Origin: DATBRG01 sp036560445
GTDB taxonomy: Bacteria; Pseudomonadota; Gammaproteobacteria; Burkholderiales; Methylophilaceae
Reading direction: 5' to 3'
DNA length: 64,000 nucleotides
Assembly: GCA_036560445.1 (NCBI GenBank)
Contig: DATBRG010000005.1
Location: 37,004 to 101,003, forward strand
The notes under the pieces are model-generated. The model had not been told where the DNA came from. It saw only the letters and a program-made list of their open reading frames with translations, and searched no databases. The translations under genes were made by a program, and so were the position numbers. This document shows, one piece after another, positions 28,539 to 36,851 of this stretch (position 1 is its first letter; each line of letters opens with the position of its first letter).

Positions 28539-29458
28539 TACTTCACTTTTCCTAACAATAAATATTCCATCAAAGCTTTTTGCACATGCAGGCGATTTTC
28601 TGCTTCGTCCCAAACTACAGACTGCGGACCGTCGATAACTTCAGCCGCCACTTCCTCACCGCGATGCGCAGGCAGGCAGTGCATAAATACTGCGTCTTTC
28701 GCTGCTGCCCTCATCATATCGCCATCTACCTGCCAGTCAGCAAAATCACGGCGACGCTCTTCGTTTTCTGCCTCAAAACCCATCGAAGTCCATACGTCAG
28801 TAGTCACTAGGTCGGCACCTTCGGCCGCCTGCATTGGATCAGCAAATTCTTCGTAGTGGTCGGTCCCATAAAGGCCGGCACGTTCAGGCTCAACTTCATA
28901 GCCGGGCGGAGTCGATACGTGCACATTGAAATCGAAGACTTCAGCCGCTTGCAACCAGGTATTGCAGACGTTGTTCGAGTCGCCAATCCACGCAACCGTC
29001 TTGCCCTGTATTGGCCCTCTATGTTCAATAAAGGTATAGATATCCGCCAATATCTGGCATGGGTGATACTCATTAGTGAGTCCATTAATCACTGGCACTC
29101 GCGAATTGGCAGCAAAGCGCTCGATCACATCCTGCTCAAAAGTGCGGATCATGACAATATCACTCATGCGCGAGATCACCTGCGCTGCATCTTCTACCGG
29201 CTCGCCACGCCCCAACTGCGAATCGCGCGTGTTAAGGTAAATTGCTGAGCCTCCAAGCTGCTGCATGCCAGCCTCGAACGACAGGCGCGTGCGCGTGCTG
29301 GCTTTCTCAAAAATCATCACCAGCGTACGGTCAGAAAGTGGCCAGTATTGTTGATAAGCCTTGAACTGTTGCTTGATCCAGCGCGTACGCTCGAACACAT
29401 AATCAAGCTCTTCACGCGTGAGATCGTTAAATTGCAGAAAATGTTTAACGGCCATCAT
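28538..29458 (-). CDS. argF: Ornithine carbamoyltransferase
   Basis: Makes citrulline from ornithine and carbamoyl phosphate. 306 residues. The carbamoyl phosphate loop STRTRLS is at 54-60, HPCQ near 132, and the ornithine-binding [13 protein letters not shown] near 270. MM at the start gives a second possible ATG at 29455. Four bases separate it from argD upstream and one base is shared with argG. Confidence 0.97.
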   Translation of the reverse strand: MMAVKHFLQFNDLTREELDYVFERTRWIKQQFKAYQQYWPLSDRTLVMIFEKASTRTRLSFEAGMQQLGGSAIYLNTRDSQLGRGEPVEDAAQVISRMSDIVMIRTFEQDVIERFAANSRVPVINGLTNEYHPCQILADIYTFIEHRGPIQGKTVAWIGDSNNVCNTWLQAAEVFDFNVHVSTPPGYEVEPERAGLYGTDHYEEFADPMQAAEGADLVTTDVWTSMGFEAENEERRRDFADWQVDGDMMRAAAKDAVFMHCLPAHRGEEVAAEVIDGPQSVVWDEAENRLHVQKALMEYLLLGKVK

Positions 29459-29461
29459 CAG

Positions 29462-30643
29462 TTACCGGCTTAAAAAATTCTTGATTAATGGTGCCAGGAT
29501 ATCCACCAGTTGCTTAGCTTCTTCGCTGTTCATCACCAGCGGCGGCAACAGACGCACTACGTTATCTGCGGTAACGTTAATCAGCAGCTTTGCCTCCAGC
29601 GCCTGTTTAACCAACTCAGCACAAGGCCTATCCAGCTCAATCCCTATCATGAGCCCAGCGTTGCGTATATTCACAACCCCTTTGACATCCTTGAATTCCG
29701 TCCTAAACGCGTCGGCAATCCAGTTACCCAATTGTTCGGCATGCGCGAGCAAACCGTCCTTTTCCAGCACATTTAAAGTAGTCAGTCCCGCAATCGAGGC
29801 TAATGGGTTACCACCAAACGTTGAGCCATGCTTGCCGTAAGTAAACACTTCTGATGCCTTACCTTGTGCCAGGCAAGCGCCAATCGGTACGCCAGAGCCC
29901 AAGCCCTTCGCCAAGGTCATCACATCGGGCACGATACTCGTATGCTGAAAGGCAAACCAGGTGCCGGTACGGCCTATACCACTTTGCACTTCATCCAGCA
30001 TCAGCAGCCAGCCATGCTCGTCACAAAGCTTGCGCAAACCTTGCAAATAGGCATTTGCATCATGCGGAACATTGATACCACCTTCGCCTTGCACTGGTTC
30101 AACCAATACAGCTACGACATTGGCATTACGCGAGGCCACTTGACTTACAGCATCAAGATCATCAAATGGCACACGAACAAAACCACTGACTAATGGCTCG
30201 AAACCTGCCTGCGTCTTGCGATTTCCAGTAGCTGACAACGTCGCTAGTGTGCGGCCATGGAAAGCTTTTTCCATAACAATAATCTCTGGACTCTCAATAC
30301 CTTTCTGGTGACCATATAGCCGCGCCAGCTTGATTGCAGCTTCGTTTGCCTCACAGCCAGAATTACAGAAAAATACGCGATCCATCCCTGATACGGCGCA
30401 TAACTTCTCAGCCAGTGCATCTTGCACAGGGTTGCTATAGATATTCGATAGATGAATCAGGGTGCCGGCTTGGGCGCTGATTGCAGCTACGAGCTCAGGA
30501 TGTGCGTGGCCGAGGCCATTCACTGCGATTCCAGCCAGCGCATCGAGATAACGCTGGCCCTGTTCATCCCAAAGCCAAACGCCATCACCTTTGACAAAGG
30601 TAACGGGCTGCCTGGCATAGGTATTCATTAAGTGTTGCGACAT
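29462..30643 (-). CDS. argD: Acetylornithine aminotransferase
   Basis: Class III PLP aminotransferase of arginine synthesis; such enzymes often also serve lysine synthesis as succinyldiaminopimelate aminotransferase. 393 residues. FCNSGCEANEAAIKLAR binds the cofactor phosphate, LMLDEVQSGIGRTG carries the PLP aspartate, and the lysine is K246 in TLAKGLGSG. First of argD-argF-argG-ppnP. Two tandem terminators upstream isolate it from the PuuD-like gene. Confidence 0.95.
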   Translation of the reverse strand: MSQHLMNTYARQPVTFVKGDGVWLWDEQGQRYLDALAGIAVNGLGHAHPELVAAISAQAGTLIHLSNIYSNPVQDALAEKLCAVSGMDRVFFCNSGCEANEAAIKLARLYGHQKGIESPEIIVMEKAFHGRTLATLSATGNRKTQAGFEPLVSGFVRVPFDDLDAVSQVASRNANVVAVLVEPVQGEGGINVPHDANAYLQGLRKLCDEHGWLLMLDEVQSGIGRTGTWFAFQHTSIVPDVMTLAKGLGSGVPIGACLAQGKASEVFTYGKHGSTFGGNPLASIAGLTTLNVLEKDGLLAHAEQLGNWIADAFRTEFKDVKGVVNIRNAGLMIGIELDRPCAELVKQALEAKLLINVTADNVVRLLPPLVMNSEEAKQLVDILAPLIKNFLSR

Positions 30644-30682
30644 GATTTTAATTAATGTTTCTAAACTCTAAAAATAAAAATG

Positions 30683-30700
30683 GCGGCAATTAATTGCCGC
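30683..30700 (-). terminator. Second of two tandem terminators before argD
   Basis: GCGGCAATTAATTGCCGC is a perfect 18-bp palindrome. On the minus strand it is followed by CATTTTTATTTTTAG, a U-rich tail. It terminates transcription from the PuuD-like gene. Confidence 0.75.
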
Positions 30701-30714
30701 AGCTATAAAAAGAA

Positions 30715-30734
30715 ACGGCGGCATTAGCCGCCGT
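30715..30734 (-). terminator. First of two tandem terminators after the PuuD-like gene
   Basis: ACGGCGGC-ATTA-GCCGCCGT is a perfect 8-bp stem with a 4-nt loop. On the minus strand it is followed by TTCTTTTT. It lies 23 bp after the stop of the gene ending at 30757. Confidence 0.82.
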
Positions 30735-30756
30735 GTGCAGCTTATATTAACTTTTA

Positions 30757-31257
30757 TTACAGACCTAAGGCCACCGCATGGCTCCATCCGTTTGCCATGA
30801 AAAACAGCATAGGGATGGACAGCATGGTATTAGTTCGTGATGTCAGGAATGCTACTCGTCGTGCCTTGGCTTTTTCCTCATCCGTTGCCGAAACAATGCC
30901 GAGAATCTTCTTCTGGTTAGGCCAGATCAGCACCCATACATTGAACAGCATAATAGTACCTAACCAAGCTCCGATGCCAATACCTGCGAGACCATGTTGT
31001 AAGGTAAATGCCGGAACAAAGTTGGGGCCGAGCAATGCTGCACCAGCCAGCCAAGTCACTACTGCGGCCCAGCGGAACCACAGTAATGCACGTGGAGCCA
31101 CATATTTGCTGATACCAGCCCCGCCGGGGCCTTCCTTATCAGCCGCCGCAGCAGCCATCGCCGGCGCTTGTACAAAATTAAAGTAATAAAGCAGGCCAAT
31201 CCAGGTAATACCTGCCATAAAATGAACCCAACGGGCGATGCCAGGAACGAAATCCAT
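30757..31257 (-). CDS. PuuD-like (urate oxidase N-terminal type) membrane protein
   Basis: 166 residues with four hydrophobic segments: about 7-30 (IARWVHFMAGITWIGLLYYF), 60-80, 90-112 and 140-163. The HFMAGITWIGLLYYFNFVQ start and the LWFRWAAVVTWLAGAALL segment resemble the membrane domain of urate hydroxylase PuuD. The cytochrome c domain of full PuuD is absent, and no purine-catabolism genes are near, so urate oxidation is doubtful. Conserved histidines (H12, H88) could hold haem, by inference. It begins three bases after the stop of a 34-residue membrane peptide gene, so the two are translationally coupled. Confidence 0.7.
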   Translation of the reverse strand: MDFVPGIARWVHFMAGITWIGLLYYFNFVQAPAMAAAAADKEGPGGAGISKYVAPRALLWFRWAAVVTWLAGAALLGPNFVPAFTLQHGLAGIGIGAWLGTIMLFNVWVLIWPNQKKILGIVSATDEEKAKARRVAFLTSRTNTMLSIPMLFFMANGWSHAVALGL

Positions 31258-31260
31258 GAT

Positions 31261-31365
31261 TTACACCCCCGCCAAAATAAAGTTTTTCAGGAAAACACAC
31301 AAAACAAGCGTGAGTACCAACCCCGATATGATCGTGCCTAAAATGGAATCCAGCGGATTTTTCAT
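31261..31365 (-). CDS. 34-residue single-TM peptide coupled to the PuuD-like gene
   Basis: Read directly from the minus strand: MKNPLDSILGTIISGLVLTL begins a 34-residue peptide with one hydrophobic segment (about 9-26) and the end FLKNFILAGV. AAGGGG lies about 7 nt before the ATG. The TAA stop is followed by ATC and then the ATG of the PuuD-like gene, a tight coupling that supports translation. It resembles the very small subunits that accompany membrane oxidoreductases, but I do not recognise the family. Too short for routine gene callers. Confidence 0.7.
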   Translation of the reverse strand: MKNPLDSILGTIISGLVLTLVLCVFLKNFILAGV

Positions 31366-31385
31366 TGATAGCCCCTTGTATAATT

Positions 31386-31399
31386 TTGTTTTACATCAA
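31386..31399. promoter_or_regulatory. FNR/Anr-like box
   Basis: TTGTT-TTAC-ATCAA matches 9 of the 10 defined positions of the FNR consensus TTGAT-N4-ATCAA. It lies 21-34 bp upstream of the 34-residue peptide start. At that distance it would more likely repress than activate. By-eye match only. Confidence 0.35.
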
Positions 31400-31647
31400 G
31401 AGCCTCGAGGTTATCGCAAAACCACAGATTAAGCAAGAATGAGAGGCTTCATACAACTTGAGGACACAGGCTCGGCGGCTGTTTTCTGGCAAATTCCACG
31501 GCAAAAATTGCTTGAAAAAAACGCTGATTCGGGCAAAATCGCCAACCTGTAACTATTATGGTTCACTATTCAGCATCGAATCCGTTTTATCTTTGAATAA
31601 TCTGGCGTTGAATTAGCCGTTTATCCATCACGCTACCCCCTCAATTC

Positions 31648-32754
31648 ATGGCATCCATTACATCCATTAACGCGCTTAAACAGCAAACCAGCCCCCAGCT
31701 CCCAATAGCTTGGTATACCGATGCTGCCATATACGCCTTGGAACAGCAGATATTGTTTCCTGTAGCACCAAAATACGTAGGTCATGAACTGATGGTGCCT
31801 AATCACGGCGACTTTCATACCCTCGAATGGATGCGGGAGGCAAAAGTACTTGTACATGGACAGCAAGGAATCGAGCTTATCAGCAATGTCTGCCGGCACA
31901 GGCAAGCATTGATGCTTAAAGGTAAAGGCCATGCCAATCATATTGTTTGTCCACTGCACAGATGGACTTACAACCTGCAGGGCGAACTGCTAGGTGCACC
32001 ACATTTCGCAGAAAACCCCTGCCTGCATCTTGGTAAAACCACGCTGCAGAACTGGAAGGGTTTATTATTTGACAGTAAGCGTGATATCGCCAAAGACCTC
32101 AGCCAATTAGGCTGCAAGCAGGATTTTGATTTCACCGGCTATATGCTTGACCGCATAATGATCGAAGAATATAACTTCAACTGGAAGACTTTTATTGAAG
32201 TCTATCTGGAAGACTATCATGTCGGCCCTTTCCATCCAGGCTTGAACCAGTTTGTAGACTGCGATAACTTAAATTGGGAATTTGGCGAAAATTACAGTGC
32301 TCAGATAGTCGGCGTCAAGCAGGCACTACAAAAATCCGGGTCTGCCACTTATCAACGCTGGCAACAGCAAGTTCTGCAATACAGCCAAAACAGAACACCC
32401 CGACACGGTGCCATTTGGATGGTTTATTATCCATTTCTGATGATTGAATGGTATCCACACGTGCTCGTGGTATCGCACATCATCCCGCGTGACGTGAATA
32501 GCTGTAGCAACGTAGTCGAATTTTACTACCCGGAAGACATCGCCCTATTTGAACGCGAATTCACTGAAGCACAGCAGGCGGCCTATGAAGAAACCGCCAT
32601 TGAAGACAAGGAAATCTGCCAGCGCATGCACGAGGGGCGCCGTGCATTATTTGCTCAAGGTATTGATGAGCGAGGCCCCTATCAGCATCCAATGGAAACT
32701 GGGCTGGAACATTTCCACCGCTGGCTACGTACACAACTCGAAGCTCATTTGTGA
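31648..32754 (+). CDS. Rieske-type aromatic ring-hydroxylating oxygenase, alpha subunit
   Basis: 368 residues. The Rieske [2Fe-2S] ligands are C82 and H84 (NVCRHRQ) and C101 and H104 (CPLHRW). The catalytic mononuclear-iron site is seen as EDYHVGPFHPGL with H191 and H196; the third ligand should be an Asp in the C-terminal part. There is no beta subunit, ferredoxin or reductase gene nearby, so electron partners are elsewhere. The substrate is unknown; related single-component proteins act on quaternary amines, aromatics and other small molecules. There is no clear Shine-Dalgarno at the ATG. Its TGA overlaps the GTG of a transporter gene, so the two are co-translated. The upstream 280-bp divergent region contains no gene. 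Confidence 0.88.
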   Translation: MASITSINALKQQTSPQLPIAWYTDAAIYALEQQILFPVAPKYVGHELMVPNHGDFHTLEWMREAKVLVHGQQGIELISNVCRHRQALMLKGKGHANHIVCPLHRWTYNLQGELLGAPHFAENPCLHLGKTTLQNWKGLLFDSKRDIAKDLSQLGCKQDFDFTGYMLDRIMIEEYNFNWKTFIEVYLEDYHVGPFHPGLNQFVDCDNLNWEFGENYSAQIVGVKQALQKSGSATYQRWQQQVLQYSQNRTPRHGAIWMVYYPFLMIEWYPHVLVVSHIIPRDVNSCSNVVEFYYPEDIALFEREFTEAQQAAYEETAIEDKEICQRMHEGRRALFAQGIDERGPYQHPMETGLEHFHRWLRTQLEAHL

Positions 32755-33602
32755 CATTACCTCGCCTAGGTAGCCTGTGGATGTTAGTCGCCGGGCTGTT
32801 TTTTGCCGTCATGGGTGCACTGGTCAAGATAGGCGCACAAAAATTCAGCGCGCCAGAACTGGTCTTTTACCGTTCATTTTTTGGCCTTGCCTCAATCTGT
32901 GCATTGGCGCAAATACGCCAGCTACCTTTAGCAACGCCGTTTCTAGGCAAACAGCTATGGCGTGCATTTCTTGGTTTTGTATCGTTGGTGCTGTTCTTTT
33001 ATGCTATCAGTGCGTTACCGCTGGCGACGGCGATTACACTCAACTACACCTCCCCCTTATTCATGGCGATGTTCCTGCCATTTGTGTTACATGAACGGCC
33101 ACGCAAGATATTGATACTCGCTATCATACTGGGCTTTATTGGCGTAGCGCTTCTACTCAAGCCCAGCCTGCATATTGATGAATTGGTTGCAGGTGCAATG
33201 GGCCTGCTCTCCGGGCTGTTAGCCGGGATAGTTTATATCAACGTTACTCAGCTAGGCCGAGCCGGCGAACCCGACTGGCGCACAGTATTTTATTTCAGCC
33301 TTGTATGTACCATCGGCGGCGGGTTGTGGATGCTGCTCCATCACTTTAGCCGACTAACATGGCAGGATCTGCCACTTTTACTGGGCATCGGCATCTCTGC
33401 TACTATCGCCCAACTGGCAATGACCCGTGCTTATCGCACTGGCAACCCGCTAGTGGTTGGGAGTCTGGCCTATAGTACTGTAGTACTGGCTAGCCTTTTT
33501 GGAATTATCCTTTGGGGTGAAACCCTCTCGCCAGACCGCTGGCTGGCAGTGGCATTAATCATCATCAGCGGCATTATCAGCGTACGGGCCAGCCCGCGTT
33601 AA
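32751..33602 (+). CDS. EamA/DMT-family transporter
   Basis: 283 residues with ten predicted TM segments in two EamA halves (first LWMLVAGLFFAVMGALVKIG, second MGLLSGLLAGIVYINVTQLG). The family exports amino acids, metabolites or drugs, and some members import S-adenosylmethionine. The start is a GTG overlapping the preceding TGA (GTGA), so it is coupled to the Rieske oxygenase. A shared substrate or product is a reasonable guess. An alternative ATG is at residue 11. Confidence 0.88.
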   Translation: MTLPRLGSLWMLVAGLFFAVMGALVKIGAQKFSAPELVFYRSFFGLASICALAQIRQLPLATPFLGKQLWRAFLGFVSLVLFFYAISALPLATAITLNYTSPLFMAMFLPFVLHERPRKILILAIILGFIGVALLLKPSLHIDELVAGAMGLLSGLLAGIVYINVTQLGRAGEPDWRTVFYFSLVCTIGGGLWMLLHHFSRLTWQDLPLLLGIGISATIAQLAMTRAYRTGNPLVVGSLAYSTVVLASLFGIILWGETLSPDRWLAVALIIISGIISVRASPR

Positions 33603-33610
33603 GTAATTTT

Positions 33611-33640
33611 GTTTAAGTCATGCTAGACAAGCACTTAAAC
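33611..33640 (+). terminator. Hairpin after the EamA transporter gene
   Basis: GTTTAAG-(tca)-TGCT-agaca-AGCA-CTTAAAC forms an 11-bp stem with a 3-nt bulge. There is no strong U-tract, so it is a weak terminator candidate. Confidence 0.4.
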
Positions 33641-33703
33641 TAAGATTAATCTGACCCTCCCGCGTTAAAAACGTATTGATGAACTGTCTGAAAACTTACG
33701 GTC

Positions 33704-34312
33704 ATGCATGTACCCAACCGCACAGTGAGCTGGCTCGCTCTGGCGTTACTTTCAGTAGCGCTGGGTGGCTGTATGGGAGGGACAATAGGCCAGCAACTGG
33801 CGAGGTCGTTACTGCTTCACGGTGCGGATAAAATCACCTCCAACGCCTATGATGCACAACAACGTAAGGAAGCAGAGAGCCGACGCAATGTAGTGCTGAA
33901 AGATACGGTCCCGGACGAATACTGGGCAGCTTTCGTCACATCCAGTTTTCCAACAATCACCCCAACTGTTGAGCAACTCCCTCAGAACGATTCTGATAAC
34001 AAGGCCGCATCACTACAAGCTACGAGACTGGTACGTGTCGAGATGTGGAACCTGCTGGTGGGGGATGAAAAACTTTCTGTACTGGAAAAAGGTCGCTTGC
34101 TAGGCGCTAGCGACGTGCCCCCGCAAAGTGAGTGGAAACACTGGCAGGTAGCGACTGGGGCCATTGATGGTGATAAAAAAGATAGCTCCAAGAATAACCA
34201 GATTACCTTTTTAATACCACCAGACTTCGGAAAAATCAGTAGCGGTGAACGTGCGTTCGTTGAGCTTGCGGGAGGCAGTGACTTCAGCGTAGCGCGTTAC
34301 CCAGCCCGGTAA
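33704..34312 (+). CDS. Putative lipoprotein of unknown function
   Basis: 202 residues with a signal peptide and lipobox LGGC (lipidated Cys 23), so it is probably anchored in the outer or inner membrane. The rest is hydrophilic; I see no known domain. Segments VRVEMWNLLVGDEKLSVLEK and a final FVELAGGSDFSVARYPA are notable only as a folded, mixed alpha/beta pattern. It stands alone on the plus strand and converges on the response regulator gene with a gap of 11 bp. Confidence 0.75.
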   Translation: MHVPNRTVSWLALALLSVALGGCMGGTIGQQLARSLLLHGADKITSNAYDAQQRKEAESRRNVVLKDTVPDEYWAAFVTSSFPTITPTVEQLPQNDSDNKAASLQATRLVRVEMWNLLVGDEKLSVLEKGRLLGASDVPPQSEWKHWQVATGAIDGDKKDSSKNNQITFLIPPDFGKISSGERAFVELAGGSDFSVARYPAR

Positions 34313-34323
34313 ATCTATTTAAC

Positions 34324-34965
34324 TCAAGGGTCTATAAGCCCGGAGCGCATGGCGATCAAAGCTATTTCGGCTGAATTATTGGCATTGAGTTTCTGTTTGA
34401 TATTATAAAGATGCGTACCCACAGTACGCGGTGACAGACATAAAGTATCGGCAATATCGTTGGTGGTTTTGCCTTTAGCCAGCGCAATAAATACCTCAAA
34501 CTCCCGGTCTGACAAAACATCTACCGGATTCGCCTCACCAGACAGTTGCTGTATCGCCATTTGCTGGGCGATGTTGGCTTCCAGATACATCTTACGGCTA
34601 GCCACCGTGCGTATTGCCTTGATCAGCTCTTCTGCTGCACTGCGCTTGGTCAAATAGCCCATGGCACCGGCGTTCAGGACACGTTTAGGGTGTACCGAGT
34701 CTTCATGTGCAGATAGCACCAGCACACGCGCCGAATTATCCTTGGCCATGATGCGCTCTATGGCTTCCAGCCCACCAATACCTGGCATGGTGATATCCAT
34801 CACCACTACATCCGGTTGATGTTCGACGTACATCTTCACAGCCTGTTCGCCATTTTCAGCCTCCGCGACCACCTTGATATCGGATGCCGATTCCAGCAGC
34901 ATCTTGAATCCCATGCGAACTACAGCGTGGTCATCAACCAACATGACGTTAATCTGTCCACTCAT
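34324..34965 (-). CDS. NarL/FixJ-family response regulator
   Basis: 213 residues: receiver domain with DD at 11-12, phospho-acceptor D57 (VVMDITMPG) and K107 (YLTKRS), then a LuxR-type helix-turn-helix (LSDREFEVFIALAKGKTTNDIA and LSPRTVGTHLYNIKQKL). It is the output partner of the histidine kinase whose stop overlaps its ATG (ATGA). Regulated genes are not evident from the neighbourhood. Confidence 0.93.
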   Translation of the reverse strand: MSGQINVMLVDDHAVVRMGFKMLLESASDIKVVAEAENGEQAVKMYVEHQPDVVVMDITMPGIGGLEAIERIMAKDNSARVLVLSAHEDSVHPKRVLNAGAMGYLTKRSAAEELIKAIRTVASRKMYLEANIAQQMAIQQLSGEANPVDVLSDREFEVFIALAKGKTTNDIADTLCLSPRTVGTHLYNIKQKLNANNSAEIALIAMRSGLIDP

Positions 34966-36680
34966 AAGTAATTTCCTTTGGGAATATTGATATAGATCGT
35001 TGTGCCTTTTTTCGGTCCCGAATCAAGGTTAAAGCTTCCATGCAATGCTTGGGCTCGCTCACGCATGCCCAACAAACCAAAATGGCTGGTCTGGTCGACT
35101 GTATTGATATCCATGCCCTTGCCGTTATCCTTGATGATGAGTTGCAGTTCACCAGTTTTGGTAATGGCAAGCTTGATATCTATGCTGCTTGCTTCTGAAT
35201 GGCGCAAAGCGTTGGTCACTGATTCCTGCACTATACGATAGAGATTGATATTTAATGTCTCTCCTAGGGCATCGAATTTGCCTGATAAGTTCAAACTAAA
35301 GCCGATGTGTGGGTGCTGTGCCTGCCAACCCGCAACCGCATCGCGTAAGGTTTCTGACAGGCCAAGATTATCCAATGAGCCTGGCCGTAACTGGCGAATA
35401 ATATTATGCATGCCATCATAAATATGGTTGGCGGCCGCCACTATGGTCTGCGCGTTAGCCTCAATATCTGGCATCTGGCTTTTGGTCTTGTTGGCAATGC
35501 CTACAGCGAAGGTCTTGATTGCCGTGACATACTGCCCCAGCTCATCGTGTAGTTCGCGTGCCAAGCTACGCCGTTCGTCCTCGATATGGCGCTGGATCAG
35601 ATGTGTAAGCTGGCGGTTCTCTTCCAGCTCTTTTTCTGCAGCTTCAGCATGCTTGCGTTCGGTGATGTCGCGCATGGTGCATATATCGCCTATCACCTCC
35701 CCGCTTTTAGGGTCAACCAGCGGTGAGGCTGATAGCGAGACATCCACTAAACGCCCATCACGGGCCACCCGCTTGGTATCGTAATGTTCAACTGTACGTT
35801 TGGCATTGATCGCGCGGAGATTCTGCTCAAGATCCTCCTTCTGGTCAGGTGGCGTAAGCAATGTCGCTGATTGACCGATAATGTCTTCTGGCGCATAGCC
35901 AAATATGCGCTGTGCAGCGGGGTTCCAGAACGATATCTTGCCATCTAGATCATGGATCATGATGGCGTCCGCGGTCTGTTTGACAATAAGTGCCAAGCGG
36001 CGATTTTCTTCAGTTCTGCTTTGCAACGATTCACCCATGAGGTTGAAATTTTGCGCAATTCGCGAGAATTCCGGCAAATTAAATTTCGGCATGCGAGTGC
36101 CGAGGTCGCCCTGCTCCACCTCACTGATCGCTTTCAGCATGCCATTCAGTGGGCGTAACCAGAGGCCGAGCATCCAGTAAATCACAACGTTCACTACTAC
36201 AAAAAAACCTATCCCCAGCAGCAAAAGGTTGCTCACGCGCTCCCAGCCTTCGCTGATCGCACCCGCGGGATTAGATGCCACGACCAACAACCCGAAATGG
36301 ATACGCCGGGTCATAATCTCTTGCTTGGGCTCAACCAGCTCCACAAACCATTGTGGCGGTTTCTCGGTCGTGCGGAATTTGGAAGGTGGCGACTGAAAGA
36401 TCAAATCCCCACGCAAATCGTAGAGCAATATGTCATTGCTACGCACATGGCCTAATTGCTCCAGGAATCGGTGCAAGACCTCATGCGTAGGGCCTCCTTC
36501 AGGGTTCTGAAAAGAACTGAGGATTACCGTATCCAGCAATTGGACTGTGACACGCGTAGCAGCTTCCACACCCTCTTGGATCGAGGTACGCATACTCTTG
36601 ATGATGACAAAACCTACTGACGACATAAACATCAGCAATAGCACCGTGATCAGTAGATTAAGACGGAAACGCAAACTCAT
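34962..36680 (-). CDS. Membrane histidine kinase, HAMP-PAS-HisKA_3 (NarX/UhpB type)
   Basis: About 572 residues from MSLRFRLNLLITVLLL; a TTG 15 bp upstream is less likely. In the numbering of the longer frame, TM1 is at 10-33 and TM2 at 147-169, with a periplasmic sensor of about 110 residues between them. They are followed by HAMP (about 170-222), PAS (about 225-340, with NPAAQRIFGY), and the HisKA_3 dimerisation helix with H373 in LARELHDELGQ. The ATP-binding domain has NALRHSEAS, DNGKGM and GLLGMRERA. It signals to the overlapping response regulator. The ligand is unknown. Confidence 0.93.
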   Translation of the reverse strand: MSLRFRLNLLITVLLLMFMSSVGFVIIKSMRTSIQEGVEAATRVTVQLLDTVILSSFQNPEGGPTHEVLHRFLEQLGHVRSNDILLYDLRGDLIFQSPPSKFRTTEKPPQWFVELVEPKQEIMTRRIHFGLLVVASNPAGAISEGWERVSNLLLLGIGFFVVVNVVIYWMLGLWLRPLNGMLKAISEVEQGDLGTRMPKFNLPEFSRIAQNFNLMGESLQSRTEENRRLALIVKQTADAIMIHDLDGKISFWNPAAQRIFGYAPEDIIGQSATLLTPPDQKEDLEQNLRAINAKRTVEHYDTKRVARDGRLVDVSLSASPLVDPKSGEVIGDICTMRDITERKHAEAAEKELEENRQLTHLIQRHIEDERRSLARELHDELGQYVTAIKTFAVGIANKTKSQMPDIEANAQTIVAAANHIYDGMHNIIRQLRPGSLDNLGLSETLRDAVAGWQAQHPHIGFSLNLSGKFDALGETLNINLYRIVQESVTNALRHSEASSIDIKLAITKTGELQLIIKDNGKGMDINTVDQTSHFGLLGMRERAQALHGSFNLDSGPKKGTTIYINIPKGNYL

Positions 36681-36851
36681 GAAGTTGAATACCAAGGCAG
36701 TAGAATTAGGCCTGATTGTGTATCACATCTCCAGCAAACGGCAAGAGTGAAATTCATGAATCAGGATCATGCAGAGACATGTATTTAATCAACACTGGCT
36801 AGCAAGTGCCTTCTTTAGTAGATTAGCATCTTCAATTGACGTGGATTTTTT

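Noticed and set aside
31400..31647. Additional gene in the divergent region before the Rieske gene
   Set aside because: Short frames are interrupted by stops and lack ribosome sites. I see only regulatory potential.
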